The translations under genes and the position numbers were made by a program. Source: Termitomyces sp. T153 (Eukaryota > Basidiomycota > Agaricomycetes > Agaricales > Lyophyllaceae). From it: a stretch of 64,000 nucleotides of DNA. This document shows, piece after piece, positions 54,590-64,000 of this stretch. Below the pieces are notes generated by a model that saw nothing but the letters and a program-made list of their open reading frames with translations, was not told where the DNA came from and made no database searches. The stretch lies in the NCBI GenBank assembly GCA_018296165.2, contig JACKQL020000018.1, forward strand, positions 124,001-188,000, in the 5' to 3' direction. Within the stretch, counting starts at the first letter, position 1. Every line of letters starts with the position of its first letter.

Positions 54590-55731
54590 TGTCATGACCC
54601 ATTCCCTGGACCCCGTACATCGCCTAACAAACTCCTGTCCCCCCAGAACCTCCCCTGATGCTTCATCAAACTTCCCCAGCACTCCACGCCTACTCCGGCT
54701 AACTCTGATGCATTCTTGGCTAACTCCAATGGCCCCCTGGCCAACTCTGACATCTTCCTTGCAGCCGCCGGTGCTTCCCCTGGACTTCCTGAGCCCCTGG
54801 GACCACTTCTCCGCCATGCCTGACCTCATTACACATCATCAACTTGACACCCTAGCTCCCCCGACTTACCCTGGGGTATCACAACAACCTCGGAATGGAC
54901 CACGTCACAATTGATCCCATCAACATATCAATGTGGCCTGCTCTCTGGTCATAACCAACACCCATTGACTCCATCGAGCTCCACCAAGCCCTGCCACCAC
55001 AGCCAACATCCCTGGAATTCTTCAGTAGTCAGTATATAAGACATAGAGTAGCTCCTTGTACTCTAGTCTTGAGATTAACTACCTACTTACCAGCCTTTCC
55101 TGATGTGTTTCTGATTATTTCTTCTTGTGTTTTGTGTCCCATGTCTCATTCCCCCTGTTCTCAGTCTCCTGGTCTTATCTTGCCTCTAGTCCATTATCTT
55201 TTTGTTATTGTTCCATGTCCTGCCTGAATCTATTCTTGTTCTCATCTTGTCTTTGTCTCAGTCCATTTGACTCCATCTTGTCTCATTTGATTCTGTCTAT
55301 CATGTTCAAGTCCTCTTGACCATAATGTCCTCACGAACTCTGCAGTTATGATTACAAACCTCCAACACTCTTTACCAACTCCGGACCTTGCTACACGCTC
55401 AACTCCAAACCCCATCAATCCCTGTTGATCCCCCATCAGAACTCCGGCTCCGCTCCTGTCATCCATGTAGCCTCTGCCTCCTCCGCACCTGCAATACTCA
55501 CACACAGACTTATGCCTGAACCCCACCAAGCCCGTTCCCCATCCCCGCAACTCATCCTCTACTCCTCCGGACCTCCCCGGACTTGCTCAGACCAATCTCC
55601 ACCAACTATTCTCACAAGTCCCCAATGTTTGGAACACCTCTGAGTGCCTGGTTGTCAGTGCAGGGAATCATGTCTGCCTAGTAAGGACTTGCCCAGTGTA
55701 GCTGAGCCCCTGTGGTCAGCGGAACCTGACA
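54590..55731 (+). repeat. Solo LTR, family L, copy 6
   Basis: 1142 bases, TGTCATGACCCATTCC...GCGGAACCTGACA, perfect target duplication GAGGG (54585-54589 and 55732-55736). It splits Gypsy-4 between integrase and RNase H. Mostly CpG-poor, with a few left near the start and at 55395-55460, so older than copies 2 and 5. Confidence 0.93.
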
Positions 55732-57336
55732 GAGGGTGTCAGGCTTCACACCAAGTTGTCCAGAGTAGAAGTGGATGGTGAAGTCATACTCCAAGAGGGT
55801 TTTGGACCATTGAGCTTGGCAGTGGCTGAGCTGTTTTGTGGTTGTGAAGTATTGCAGGTTGTTGTGGTTGGAGTAGACTTGGATGTGGTGCAGGGATCCC
55901 TCAAGGTAGGCCTGCAACTGATGGAAGGCCTCAACAATTGTGAGGAGTTCCTTGCTATAGATATTATAGTTGAGTTCTGTAGGAATCATCAATTAGGTGT
56001 AGAGGGCAACAGGATGGAGATCCTTGCCCCCGGAGTCTGACTGAGAGAGTATTCTGGCAATAGTGTAGTTGGAGGCATTGCATTTGAGTACAATCAGCAG
56101 GGAGGGGTCAAAATGGTGGAGGACTGGAGCAGAGGTGAAGGCCTTCTTCAGCAGGAGGAATACACTTTAGCACTTGCTGTTCCAATCCCAAGGGGTGTTC
56201 TTCTGCATGAGTCAATTGAGGGGTTTGGTGATTCTGGAGTAGTTGTCAATGAATCGGGAGTAAAAGTTAGAAAACCCCAGAAACAACTGTACCTCCTTGA
56301 TGTTCTGCAGCAGGGGCCAATTGAGTAAAGCTTCAACCTTGGTGGGGTCCATGCATATGCCATCAGGAGTGATGATGACCCCAAAGTATTCAACCTCTAT
56401 CATGTGGAAGGAGCATTTCTTAGGTTTGGCATGAAGGTGATACTCCTGGAGTTGTTCCAAGACATGGTGGACATGCTCTGGATGCTCTGCTGGCAAACTT
56501 GAGTAGATTAGGATGTTGTCCAGGTACACAATAACAAAAACATTGCTCATGTTGTGGAAGATGTTGTTCATGAAGTACTGGAAAGTGGTGGGGGAGTTAG
56601 TCATTCTGAAGGGCATCACAAGATACTAAAAGAGGCTATAGTGGGTGCAAAAGGCAGTCTTTCATTCATGTCCTGGAGCAATCTGGATGTTGTTGTAGCC
56701 AGAGCAGAGATCTATCTTTGTGTAAATCTTGGCACTGCAGAGGCAGTCAATGAGGTCTCTGATCAGGGGGAGGGGATACTGGTTCTTTTTGGTGACTTTG
56801 TTGAGCCCCTGATAATCCACACAGGTTCAGAGTGATCTGTCTTCCTTCTTGGTGAACAGGACTGGAGCACCAGCAGCAGAGATCAATGGGCATATGAAGC
56901 CCTTGCCAAGCATGTTGTCAAAGTACTCCTTTAGGGCCTGGAGCTCAATCTCGGACATGTTGTAGATCTTGCCAAACAGGGGTGAGACACCCTCTTCAAG
57001 ATCAATCTTGTGGTCATAGGAGCAGTGCAGGGAAAGTTCTTTGGCACTCCCTTCAGAGAACATGTCAGTGAACTCATGATACTCTGAGGGAACTACTTCA
57101 GATAGGATCTGTTCTTCCATTTTGCTCTCCAGCATGGTGGCTCCTGTGCAGAGGTGCTCCTCTGGTAAGGCTGGTGTGATTTGTAACTGGAAGGTGGGGG
57201 TGCCATCTTGTAGGATGTGTATAAAGAGGATGGCACCAATGATTTTAATATTGAGGATTCTGGAGTTGATGGAGGTGGACATTGGGGTGGTAGCAGTCAA
57301 GTCTGGAGTGGTGGCAGAGTTGGTTTGGGGGGTCAA
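55732..57336 (-). pseudogene. pol: Gypsy-4 reverse transcriptase and RNase H
   Basis: Minus strand: VVPSEYHEFTDMFSEGSAKE linker, [90 protein letters not shown], then VYLDNILIYS with codons GAC AAC at 56515-56520 in place of Asp-Asp, EYFGVIITPDGICMDPTKVE, FLGFSNFYSRFIDNYSRI. RNase H: ELNYNIYSKELLTIVEAFHQ, LHHIQVYSNHNNLQYFTT, LEYDFTIHFYSGQLGVKPDT. The RNase H catalytic TDHxNL reads SNHNNL. Both enzymes are dead. Confidence 0.9.
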
Positions 57337-57399
57337 GCATTGCTGGCTAGAGTACCACAGGCCTTTGTATTGATTCCAAGGTATGTTGGGAGGCAGCCA

Positions 57400-58421
57400 T
57401 CATAATTTGATTGAGGGTGACTGAGGCGGAGTTGTGCTTTCTTCCCCATCGGAGTTGCTGTTGGAGGTTGAGGGGCTCTGGATTGCTCTGGAGGTGCTGG
57501 TGCTGGAGTCACAGACATTGGAGTCTGAGATAGACTGCAGGCAGAGGGGGATGGTGGCTGCTAAACTTGCTTTGGGGCCAGGGAATTGCATGGTGAGGTT
57601 CTTCCAGTCAATGTCAGGGTTGATATCTTGCAGCCATGGGAGTCTGAGCACAATTGGAGTCAACAGGGGTAGTTAAGTGACAAGGAGCAAAACTGCAGGT
57701 CATTGTTGAGAGTGAGGGTGTTGTCATGGTATTGAGTGATCTCTGTCATGGCAGGGCTTCCATCAAAGGTTTGGAGCTCAAGGAATCTGTTGAGGTCATT
57801 GCATTGGAGGTCAAGTTGACTGCTGACAAAGGTACTGGAGGTGCCACTCTTGATGAGAGCAGGGAGTACCTTGGGCAAGCCATTGAGTTGAACATTGATG
57901 ACAAATGACTGTGTGGACCTGGAGCAGAGCTGCAAAGGAGTCTGGAGGTGGTTGATCATGGTCTCAGAGTTCTCAGAGGAGGGTGAGACATCAAAGGGTA
58001 CCAGTCTGGAGTTAGTGGGGTTGTCCCAGTCAAGGCAGAGAGTGAGGCTAGGCCAATCAATGCAAGGGTTGGTGGAGCAGAGCCATGAGAAGCCTAAGAT
58101 GATGGGGGCAGAGGGGTGTAGTTTTGTGACAAGCAGCTGGAGTTCTTGTTGTTGTCCATTGGCAAAGGTCATGGTTGTTTCTAGGTAGTGTGTGATGTCT
58201 CTGGTGGGTGCAGGGTCACCATCAAAGAGTTTGAGGAGGATCAGAGCAGAAAGGCATTGGAGGAGGTGGGGAGCAAGCACCACCAGGGATTTGTCAATGA
58301 AGTTATCTGTGGCACCACTGTTGACTAGGGTGGTTGGAGAAGGGGAGGTGATGCAGAGGAGGAGAGTGGTGGAGGAGTGGGAGGGGAGGTGTGCTGGAAG
58401 GTTGTCTGGGGTGAGTACCAT
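57400..58421 (-). pseudogene. pol: Gypsy-4 protease region
   Basis: A long open frame (57660-58421) reads LLLCITSPSPTTLVNSGATD, NFIDKSLVVLAPHLLQ, TRDITHYLETTMTFANGQQQ, PSAPIILGFSWLCSTNPCID and WPSLTLCLDW. This retropepsin-type fold should carry DSGA but reads NSGA; GTC AAC for GTC GAC fits a CpG change. A second, related copy follows in the same frame: FVINVQLNGLPKVLPALIKS, GTSSTFVSSQLDLQCNDLNR, LTLNNDLQFCSLSLNYPC. So the region may hold two protease-like repeats, or an internal duplication. Confidence 0.82.
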
Positions 58422-58492
58422 TGTGTAGAGGAGTGTGGCCAGGGTGGAGAAGACGTTGGGGTCTGGTCTGTGGTCTAGTGCATCTTCAAGAC

Positions 58493-60995
58493 CTAAACTG
58501 CTGACTTGTTTTCCATAAACTGGTAGTTGCAGTCTTCTCCATCAATCATCCACATGGTGTGTCCCATCACCTGACATTTAGGACAACTGTGGATAAAATG
58601 TCCCTGCTCACCACCTAGAATGCATACACCCTCCTTCCATTGTTTCTCCTGTATATCCTCTGGTATGTCAATCCACAGTCTATCCCAAATCTTGTTCATG
58701 CACAGGGCTTCCTGATCATTGGTGAAGTCCAGAATATCACAGTGGTCATTGGGGTCAGTGTCTAGGGGCCCTGGAGTCTTGTGGAGGTCGGTGGTGTTGA
58801 GCTGGGTGGGTAAGCATTGTCCCAGGGGTCAGTTTGCACTGGTAGTTCCTTGGCCCAGGGGGAAGCAGGGTGTGGAGTTGGCAGGAATTGAAGATCAAAT
58901 GCTGTTGGTTGCTCTGGCCTGCTAGTTGGTGTGACTGGAGGTGTTCCACAAGGTTCAGGGTACTGTATTTTCACTGTGATCTTCCCAGTAGCATTGGTTG
59001 ACCTGGATAACAAGTGCCTTGTACCTGTTGTAAGTGGTTTGCTTGAGTGCAAGGCAAAGGACATCCTTGATCCATTGAGGCAGGGTGCAATGGAGGGCAA
59101 AACAGAGAGCATTGTAGTTTCACCTAGTTTTGTAGGCTTCTTGGTCAAATTATACAATGAAGGTCATGAAGTGCTCATTGTCGTGCATTCAGAGGTTGAA
59201 GAGATTTTTCCTCTGCCTCTGCTATAGTGTCACAGACACCAAACTTACTTGAGAATTCTTGGGTGAAAGCAAGCCAATTGGAGAGTACAGGGTTGTTGGG
59301 GTCAAACTGGAGTAGTGCTGTGTAATGGTTGAAAGCAATACCCTGCAAATATGATGTGGCAAAGGCTACTTGTGAGTTCTCAAGTTGGAAGGTGATGGGC
59401 TTAGCTTGGAACATAGTCAGACACTGAGTTAGGAAGATACACCACCTCCAGAGGTTGCAGCCAATAAAGGGTTTAGGCTTCTGGATGTCAAGCTTTCCTT
59501 CCCAAGCCAGTGCATTGCAAGTATTGTCCTGTGGGTTTTGAGTTTGGGATGGGGGTCCGGCATTGTAGTAGTAATAGTAATTGTTTCCATTTCCACATTG
59601 GGGGGGAAAGTTGTCCATAGTCAGGCCCCATCCTCCAGGTGGTCTGCCATTGGGAGGTCCACTGCTAAGGGGTTGACCCACATTACCCAGGGGAGGCTTG
59701 GGGGCCTATCAAAGGAGAGGGAGTCCTCTGGGAGTGAGGGGTTCAAAGTAATTGGTGTTAGCAGGAAGGTTGGGCATCAGAGCAGGTGGGGGGCAAGGGG
59801 GATTAGTGGGGAAAGGGGGTCAGGGTGCCCTGAAACCTTTAGGCTGCCTTGGAGGAGTGGGGACATTCTGGCAGGGTGGAGGCATGTTGGTACAGGAGGT
59901 GTGGAGGTTGAAGTGGGGAGGTCTGTCCCACAGAGGGCTGTTGTATGGGGTGGGCTCATTGGTGGGGTTGCTGGGCTTGTTGATGTAGGATAGTGTCCAG
60001 TTATCATTGTTGACATGCAGGAGCAGCCATGGGGAGTGGGAGTTGGGGGCAGCAGGTTGGTTCCATGTTTGAAAGGTGCTGGGGATGGAGTTGGCTCAGG
60101 GTCAGGTGGAGAGGGCCAAAGTGTGAGTGGTGGGTTGGTCAAACAATCCCCCTGCAGAGTTGAGGTTCCTCAGGATGCTGGAGGCTGCATTGAGTTCTTC
60201 TTGCTGGCAGGGAATGGGACGCAGAGCTTTGCTCTGTGCTCTGACAAGTTCTTCATGTTGCACATGGAAGGAGTGAGAAGGGTCCAGAGGATCTTCAAAG
60301 AGGCAGGGGTTCAGGCTGGTATGGATTTCTTCAACCAATGCATGGAGCTCATTCTGCAAGTTAGCATCAATGCCCAGGGTGCCTTGCATAGTCTCCAGGA
60401 AGTTCTCTTGCAGATGGCATTTGTAGAAGTTGAGGAGTCAATCCACCCAAACTTCCAGAGTTGTAAAGGTGTTGGGGTAGCCTAGGTTGACGAGGAGGGT
60501 GCGGGCATGTCTTGTGAACTCTGTGGGAGAGAGGTGGAGGAATTGGAGGACTTCATTGCACTGCTGGACATAGACTTTGACCCTTTGCTGCCTAAGGGAA
60601 GGGGGAACTTGAGTGGAAAATGGTAGACAAGGGGAAGGATAATTATCTATGTGCTCTAGAGAGGCTGGGGTTGCAGTGGAGACTGGGTACGTGTAGTAGT
60701 GGACAGAGGGAAGGTAGGCACGGTTGGGGGGTGCTGTGGAGTATCCTCTGGGGTACATGTGGGGGTTGTTGCCATTGGCAGGAAATCCTGAGGGGCAGCA
60801 CCAGCCCAGAGATATTTCCTGGCTGATAGAGGGGGCATAGGACACCTGGTTGGGGTCAGGAGTCCAATGGTGGGGCATGTACTGATCCGCAGGGAGGCCT
60901 GAGTAGAATGGGGCATAGGGATTTTCAGGGACTGGCCAACCATAGATGTTGGTTAGGTAGCCAGCAGGGTTGTATGCAGAGTTATATGCAGACAT
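58493..60995 (-). pseudogene. gag: Gypsy-4 gag
   Basis: Starts near 60995 (MSAYNSAYNPAGYLTNIYGW), about 30 bases inside the 5' LTR, with a Tyr/Pro/Asn-rich N-terminal part. After frame changes a capsid-like stretch follows (59175-59681): PKPFIGCNLWRWCIFLTQCL, FQAKPITFQLENSQVAFATS, YLQGIAFNHYTALLQFDPNN, SNWLAFTQEFSSKFGV. The C-terminal zinc knuckle near 58600 reads CILGGEQGHFIHSC, with Gly for the second Cys. At least three frame changes. The N-terminal extension of several hundred residues is long for a Ty3/gypsy Gag. Confidence 0.85.
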
Positions 60996-61012
60996 TGAGA
61001 ATGGAGTAAGGA

Positions 61013-61027
61013 GGAGTCTTGATATCA
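61013..61027 (-). other. Gypsy-4 primer-binding site
   Basis: Directly after the 5' LTR the minus strand reads TGATATCAAGACTCC, resembling the TGGTATCAgAgc primer site complementary to initiator tRNA-Met in many gypsy elements. Gypsy-5 has TAATCTCAAGACTC at the same place. Confidence 0.5.
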
Positions 61028-62048
61028 TGTCAGGTTCCACTGATGATGGGGGCTCAGCTACACTGGCAAATCCTTACTAGGTGAACACAATATTCTGCGC
61101 TTATAACCTTGTATCTGGAATTGGTGTGGAGTGGGGAGACTTGCAAGGAGAAGCTGGGGGGAGCAGTCCAAGCAAGTCTGGAGTGGTCTGGGGAAGTCTA
61201 AGTCCAAATATATTAACATTGGGCTTGGGCAGGCATTAGGAACAAGCATGTAAATAGATTGCAGGGTAGATAGAGGCTTTGCTAGGGATGGGGGCAGAGC
61301 CAGAGTCCAACGGGGGGATCAATCAAGACTTGATGGGTTCGGGCTGAGTAAAGAGCAAGGTCTGGGGTTGTTGTAAGAATGTTTGGGGTTTGTAGTGCAT
61401 GCACAGAGTTCATACTGATGTCAGTGATGAAAGGAACTTAGAGAAACAAAGGAAATATGTACAGTTGAGATGAGACAGAGACAAGGCAAGATGGGATGGA
61501 GAAAAGAGATAGATTTGAGACTAAAAATAGAAACAGAGATGAGACAAAACATGAGACATAGGAAACCAGTAAATGCAAGTAATATCAAGAATGACTTATG
61601 AGGAACTATTCTATGACTTATATACTGACTACTGGACAGCTCTGGCAGACAATGGGCATGGCAGTGGGGTTTGATGGAGCTGTGTGGGGTCAATGGGTGT
61701 CAGGTACAATCAAGAGGTGTGCTACGGTGATATTCTGGTGGCATCAGTTGGGGGTGTGGGCCACTCTGGAGTTGTCATGATATTCTGGAGCAGGTCAGGT
61801 GAACCGGTGTAGTGAGTCAGAGGTGTGCAATGAGGTCAGAAATGGTGAAGGAGGGTTCCAGGGCTCAGGGAAAGTGCAGATGGCTGCAGAGGAGGCAGTT
61901 GAGTTGGTCAGGAGATCATTGGGGTTTGCTGGGATGCATCAGAGTTACCCAGAGTGGGTGCAGAGGGTGGGTGCTGATAATGCAAGGGACTTGGGAGAGT
62001 GAGTGGGTTGGGAAACAAGGTTGGGGGTTTGGGAAGTGGGTCATGACA
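61028..62048 (-). repeat. Gypsy-4 5' LTR
   Basis: 1021 bases, TGTCATGACCCACTTCC...GGAACCTGACA on the minus strand. Pairs with 38949-39969 and is distinct from the ~1140-base family L LTRs, although related along its length. Confidence 0.93.
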
Positions 62049-62691
62049 AATAATACTTGAATTAGTTCTCACACAAATATAGAAAAAGGATGCCTGCAAA
62101 GCTACTAGACACTCAGAAAGGGAGCCTAATGAAGAATGTAGTGAAGTCTGATTTCAGCCATGATCAGTCCATAAAAGTTACACTCAGAAAAAGAGTACAC
62201 CTAGCCCGGTTCAGCTTCAATATAGAAACAACCACCAAAATTAGCCACTAGACAATTAAGCAAAGAAAAGAAAGCTCACCTGAAAGAAGAGAGAGCTACT
62301 CAATGCTCAGAAAAAGCCTAAAGAAGGATGCAATAGTGGAAATCTGGTTATCAGCTATGATCGGTAATTGGAGATGACAAAAAGTAGAGCATATATGGCC
62401 AGTTAAGTGTAAAAACTCCAAAAGAGGGTCAGTAGAGTATATCAGGCCAATCAAAGCTTCTCCTCACAGTATCAGAGCAGAGAGAATGGTTGATGCTTCA
62501 GATTGGAAAGAGAGGTCAAAAGAAAGAGTGATTTGGTGCAATGATTGATCTTTGCCACACACCAAAGGAAAAGGCTGAAAATTTGAAGCCAGCCAACTTA
62601 TGTAATTTTACATAAGCATTACATAATGCTTGATGGAACCCAGTTTCTTAAGATTTGTCATCCCATATAATAGGTGCACAGCCACTTTCCC
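62049..62691. repeat. 1.3-kb host unit, right part of interrupted copy
   Basis: Continuation of the unit whose left part is 38510-38948; matches 63379-64000 (AATACTTGAATTAGTTCTCA, AAAAAGTAGAGCATA, GATTGATCTTTGCCACACAC). A/T-rich and without ORFs. Ends in CACAGCCACTTTCCC, which recurs at 63986-64000, giving a repeat period of about 1309 bases. Confidence 0.85.
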
Positions 62692-62716
62692 AGGAGTCAT
62701 CACATATGCTATAGAC

Positions 62717-62754
62717 GAGCTACGCCCCGTGCCTTCGGCACGGGCCTGTAGCTC
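62717..62754. repeat. Strong hairpin of the 1.3-kb unit
   Basis: GAGCTAC...GTAGCTC outer arms around a perfect inner stem CCCGTGCC (62726-62733) TTC GGCACGGG (62737-62744). Could act as an RNA or DNA hairpin. It lies 3 bases before the minisatellite in both unit copies. Confidence 0.85.
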
Positions 62755-62757
62755 TTG

Positions 62758-63228
62758 CTTCATCCCAGACCCAACCTCACTTCGTTTGGTTAGGTCCTCG
62801 ATATTCTACTCAATGCTTCATCCCAGACCCAACCTCACTTCGTTCGGTTAGGTCCTTGTATTTCAAACTTAATGCTTCATCCCAGACCCAACCTCACTTC
62901 GTTCGGTTAGGTCTTTGTATTTCAAACTCAATGCTAATTTCCAGACCCAACCTCACTTCGTTCGGTTAGGTCCTTGTATTTCAAACTTAATGCTTCATCC
63001 CAGACCCAACCTCACTTCATTCGGTTAGGTCTTTGTATTTCAAACTCAATGCTAATTCCCAGACCCAACCTCACTTCGTTCGGTTAGGTCCTTGTATTTC
63101 AAACTTAATGCTTCATCCCAGACCCAACCTCACTTCGTTCGGTTAGGTCTTTGTATTTCAAACTCAATGCTAATTCCCAGACCCAACCTCACTTCGTTCG
63201 GTTAGGTCCTTGTATTTCAAACTCAATG
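62758..63228 (+). repeat. 58/59-base minisatellite, 8 copies
   Basis: Eight copies; the first is the 58-base type seen at 38567, the rest a 59-base type in which CTTCATCCC... and CTAATTCCC... units alternate. Each unit holds CTTCGTTCGGTTAGGT. Retains CpG in nearly every unit while the flanks do not. Confidence 0.92.
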
Positions 63229-64000
63229 CCAAGTCCCAGAACTATTGAGAATATCTATACTACACTGTCAACTCATATACATTAGGTGCTGAAATTCACA
63301 GAGATTAGCAATTTGGTGTTTGAAAGAGATCTACCTTAAAAGCAGAAAGCCAATAACTGTTTAGAAAAGAAAATGGATAATACTTGAATTAGTTCTCAGA
63401 CAAATATAGAAAAAGCATACCTGCAAAGCTACTGAACACTCAGAAAGGGAGCCTAATGAAGAATGTAGTGAAGTCTGATTTCAGCCATGATTAGTCCATA
63501 AAAGTTACACTCAGAAAGGGAGTATACCTAGCCCAATTCAGCTTCAATATAGAAACAACCACCAAAATCAGCCATTGAACAATTAAGCAAAGAAAAGAAA
63601 GCTCACCTGAAAGAAGAGAAAGCTACTCAATGCTCAGAAAAAGTCTAAAGAAGGATGCAATAGTGAAAATCTGGTTATCAGCTATGATCAGTGATTGGAG
63701 ATGACAAAAAGTAGAGCATACATGGCCAGTTAAGTGTAAAAACCTCCAAAAGAGGGTCAGTAGAGTCTATCAGGCCAATCAAAGTTTCTTCTCACAGTAT
63801 CAGAGCAGAGAGAATGGTTGATGCTTCAGATTGGAAAGAGAGGTCAAAAGAAAGAGTGATTCGGTGCGATGATTGATCTTTGCCACACACCAAAGGAAAA
63901 GGCCGAAAATTAGAGGCCAGCCAAGTTACGTAATTTTACATAAGCATTACATAAGGAATCTTCCCAGGTTATTGGAAGATTGAGGCACAGCCACTTTCCC
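63229..64000. repeat. 1.3-kb host unit, uninterrupted copy, to window end
   Basis: 63229-63378 equals 38799-38948, and 63379-64000 equals 62049-62691, with the Gypsy-4 target site unoccupied between them. The tandem array continues past the end of the window. CpGs persist at 63858-63930 where the sister copy has TpG/CpA. Confidence 0.88.

Larger units (their letters stand above)
38949..62048 (-). mobile_element. Gypsy-4: compound chromovirus with nested insertions
   Basis: 3' LTR 38949-39969 and 5' LTR 61028-62048, about 1020 bases each and nearly identical. Inside, on the minus strand: gag, protease, reverse transcriptase, RNase H, integrase, chromodomain, then an opposite-strand gene. It is interrupted by Gypsy-5 (40124-47650), a three-level LTR nest (50010-53451) and one solo LTR (54590-55731); without these it is about 11 kb. 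The uninterrupted target is present at about 63370-63400 (AAATGGATAATACTTGAATTAG); left flank AAAATGGATA ends at 38949 and right flank ATAATACTTG starts at 62050. The first two bases of the 3' LTR edge are altered, so the duplication (about GATAA) is imperfect. Confidence 0.92.

Noticed and set aside
62717..62754. Helitron 3' terminal hairpin
   Set aside because: No CTRR end, no A|T target evidence and no Rep/helicase sequence nearby.

Overview
This window looks like a transposon-rich, gene-poor stretch of a basidiomycete (Agaricomycete-type) fungal genome. The pointers are a multi-exon seven-transmembrane gene of the DUF6534 type with introns of about 45-130 bases, Ty1/copia and chromodomain-bearing Ty3/gypsy elements, short GT...AG introns with CTAAC branch sites, and no bacterial gene organisation. 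I saw no rRNA, tRNA, CRISPR array or prophage.

Layout. 1-1899: host-like DNA holding one arm of an inverted duplication. 1900-7129: complete, inactivated copia element (Copia-1, minus strand, target duplication AGAGT). 7247-7722: decayed Atg18/PROPPIN WD-repeat fragment. 8034-10168: two solo LTRs of one small family. 11.4-14.8 kb: host island with a DUF6534 membrane-protein gene and a duplicated copy of its 5' region. 15.6-22.0 kb: Copia-2 remnant whose LTR is split by Gypsy-1 (plus strand, both LTRs). 22.0-28.4 kb: Gypsy-2 (minus), a chromovirus carrying two solo LTRs of a second, ~1.1 kb family, joined abruptly to a plus-strand gypsy fragment (28.4-30.5 kb). 30.6-32.0 kb: internally deleted Copia-3. 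32.0-34.7 kb: second host island with the other inverted-duplication arm. 35.2-38.0 kb: Copia-4 remnant truncated by Gypsy-3. 38.5-64.0 kb: a tandemly repeated ~1.3 kb host unit (hairpin plus 58/59-base minisatellite), one copy of which was hit by the 23-kb compound chromovirus Gypsy-4 (38949-62048). Gypsy-4 was itself hit by Gypsy-5 (40124-47650) and by four more ~1.1 kb LTRs, three of them stacked inside one another.

Two things stand out. First, Gypsy-4 and Gypsy-5 both carry, between the chromodomain and the 3' LTR and on the opposite strand to gag-pol, a spliced gene for a six-cysteine zinc-cluster-like, coiled-coil protein. Second, CpG is nearly absent from most of the window but kept in defined islands. 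Boundaries fall inside single retroelements: in Copia-1 all 17 CpGs of one LTR are TpG/CpA in the other, with only two other differences. The same CpG decay explains most premature TGA stops and several lost catalytic aspartates, including the second Asp of the reverse transcriptase YxDD box in three gypsy copies.

All domain calls rest on motif reading by eye; element boundaries were set from LTR ends, target duplications and polypurine tracts.
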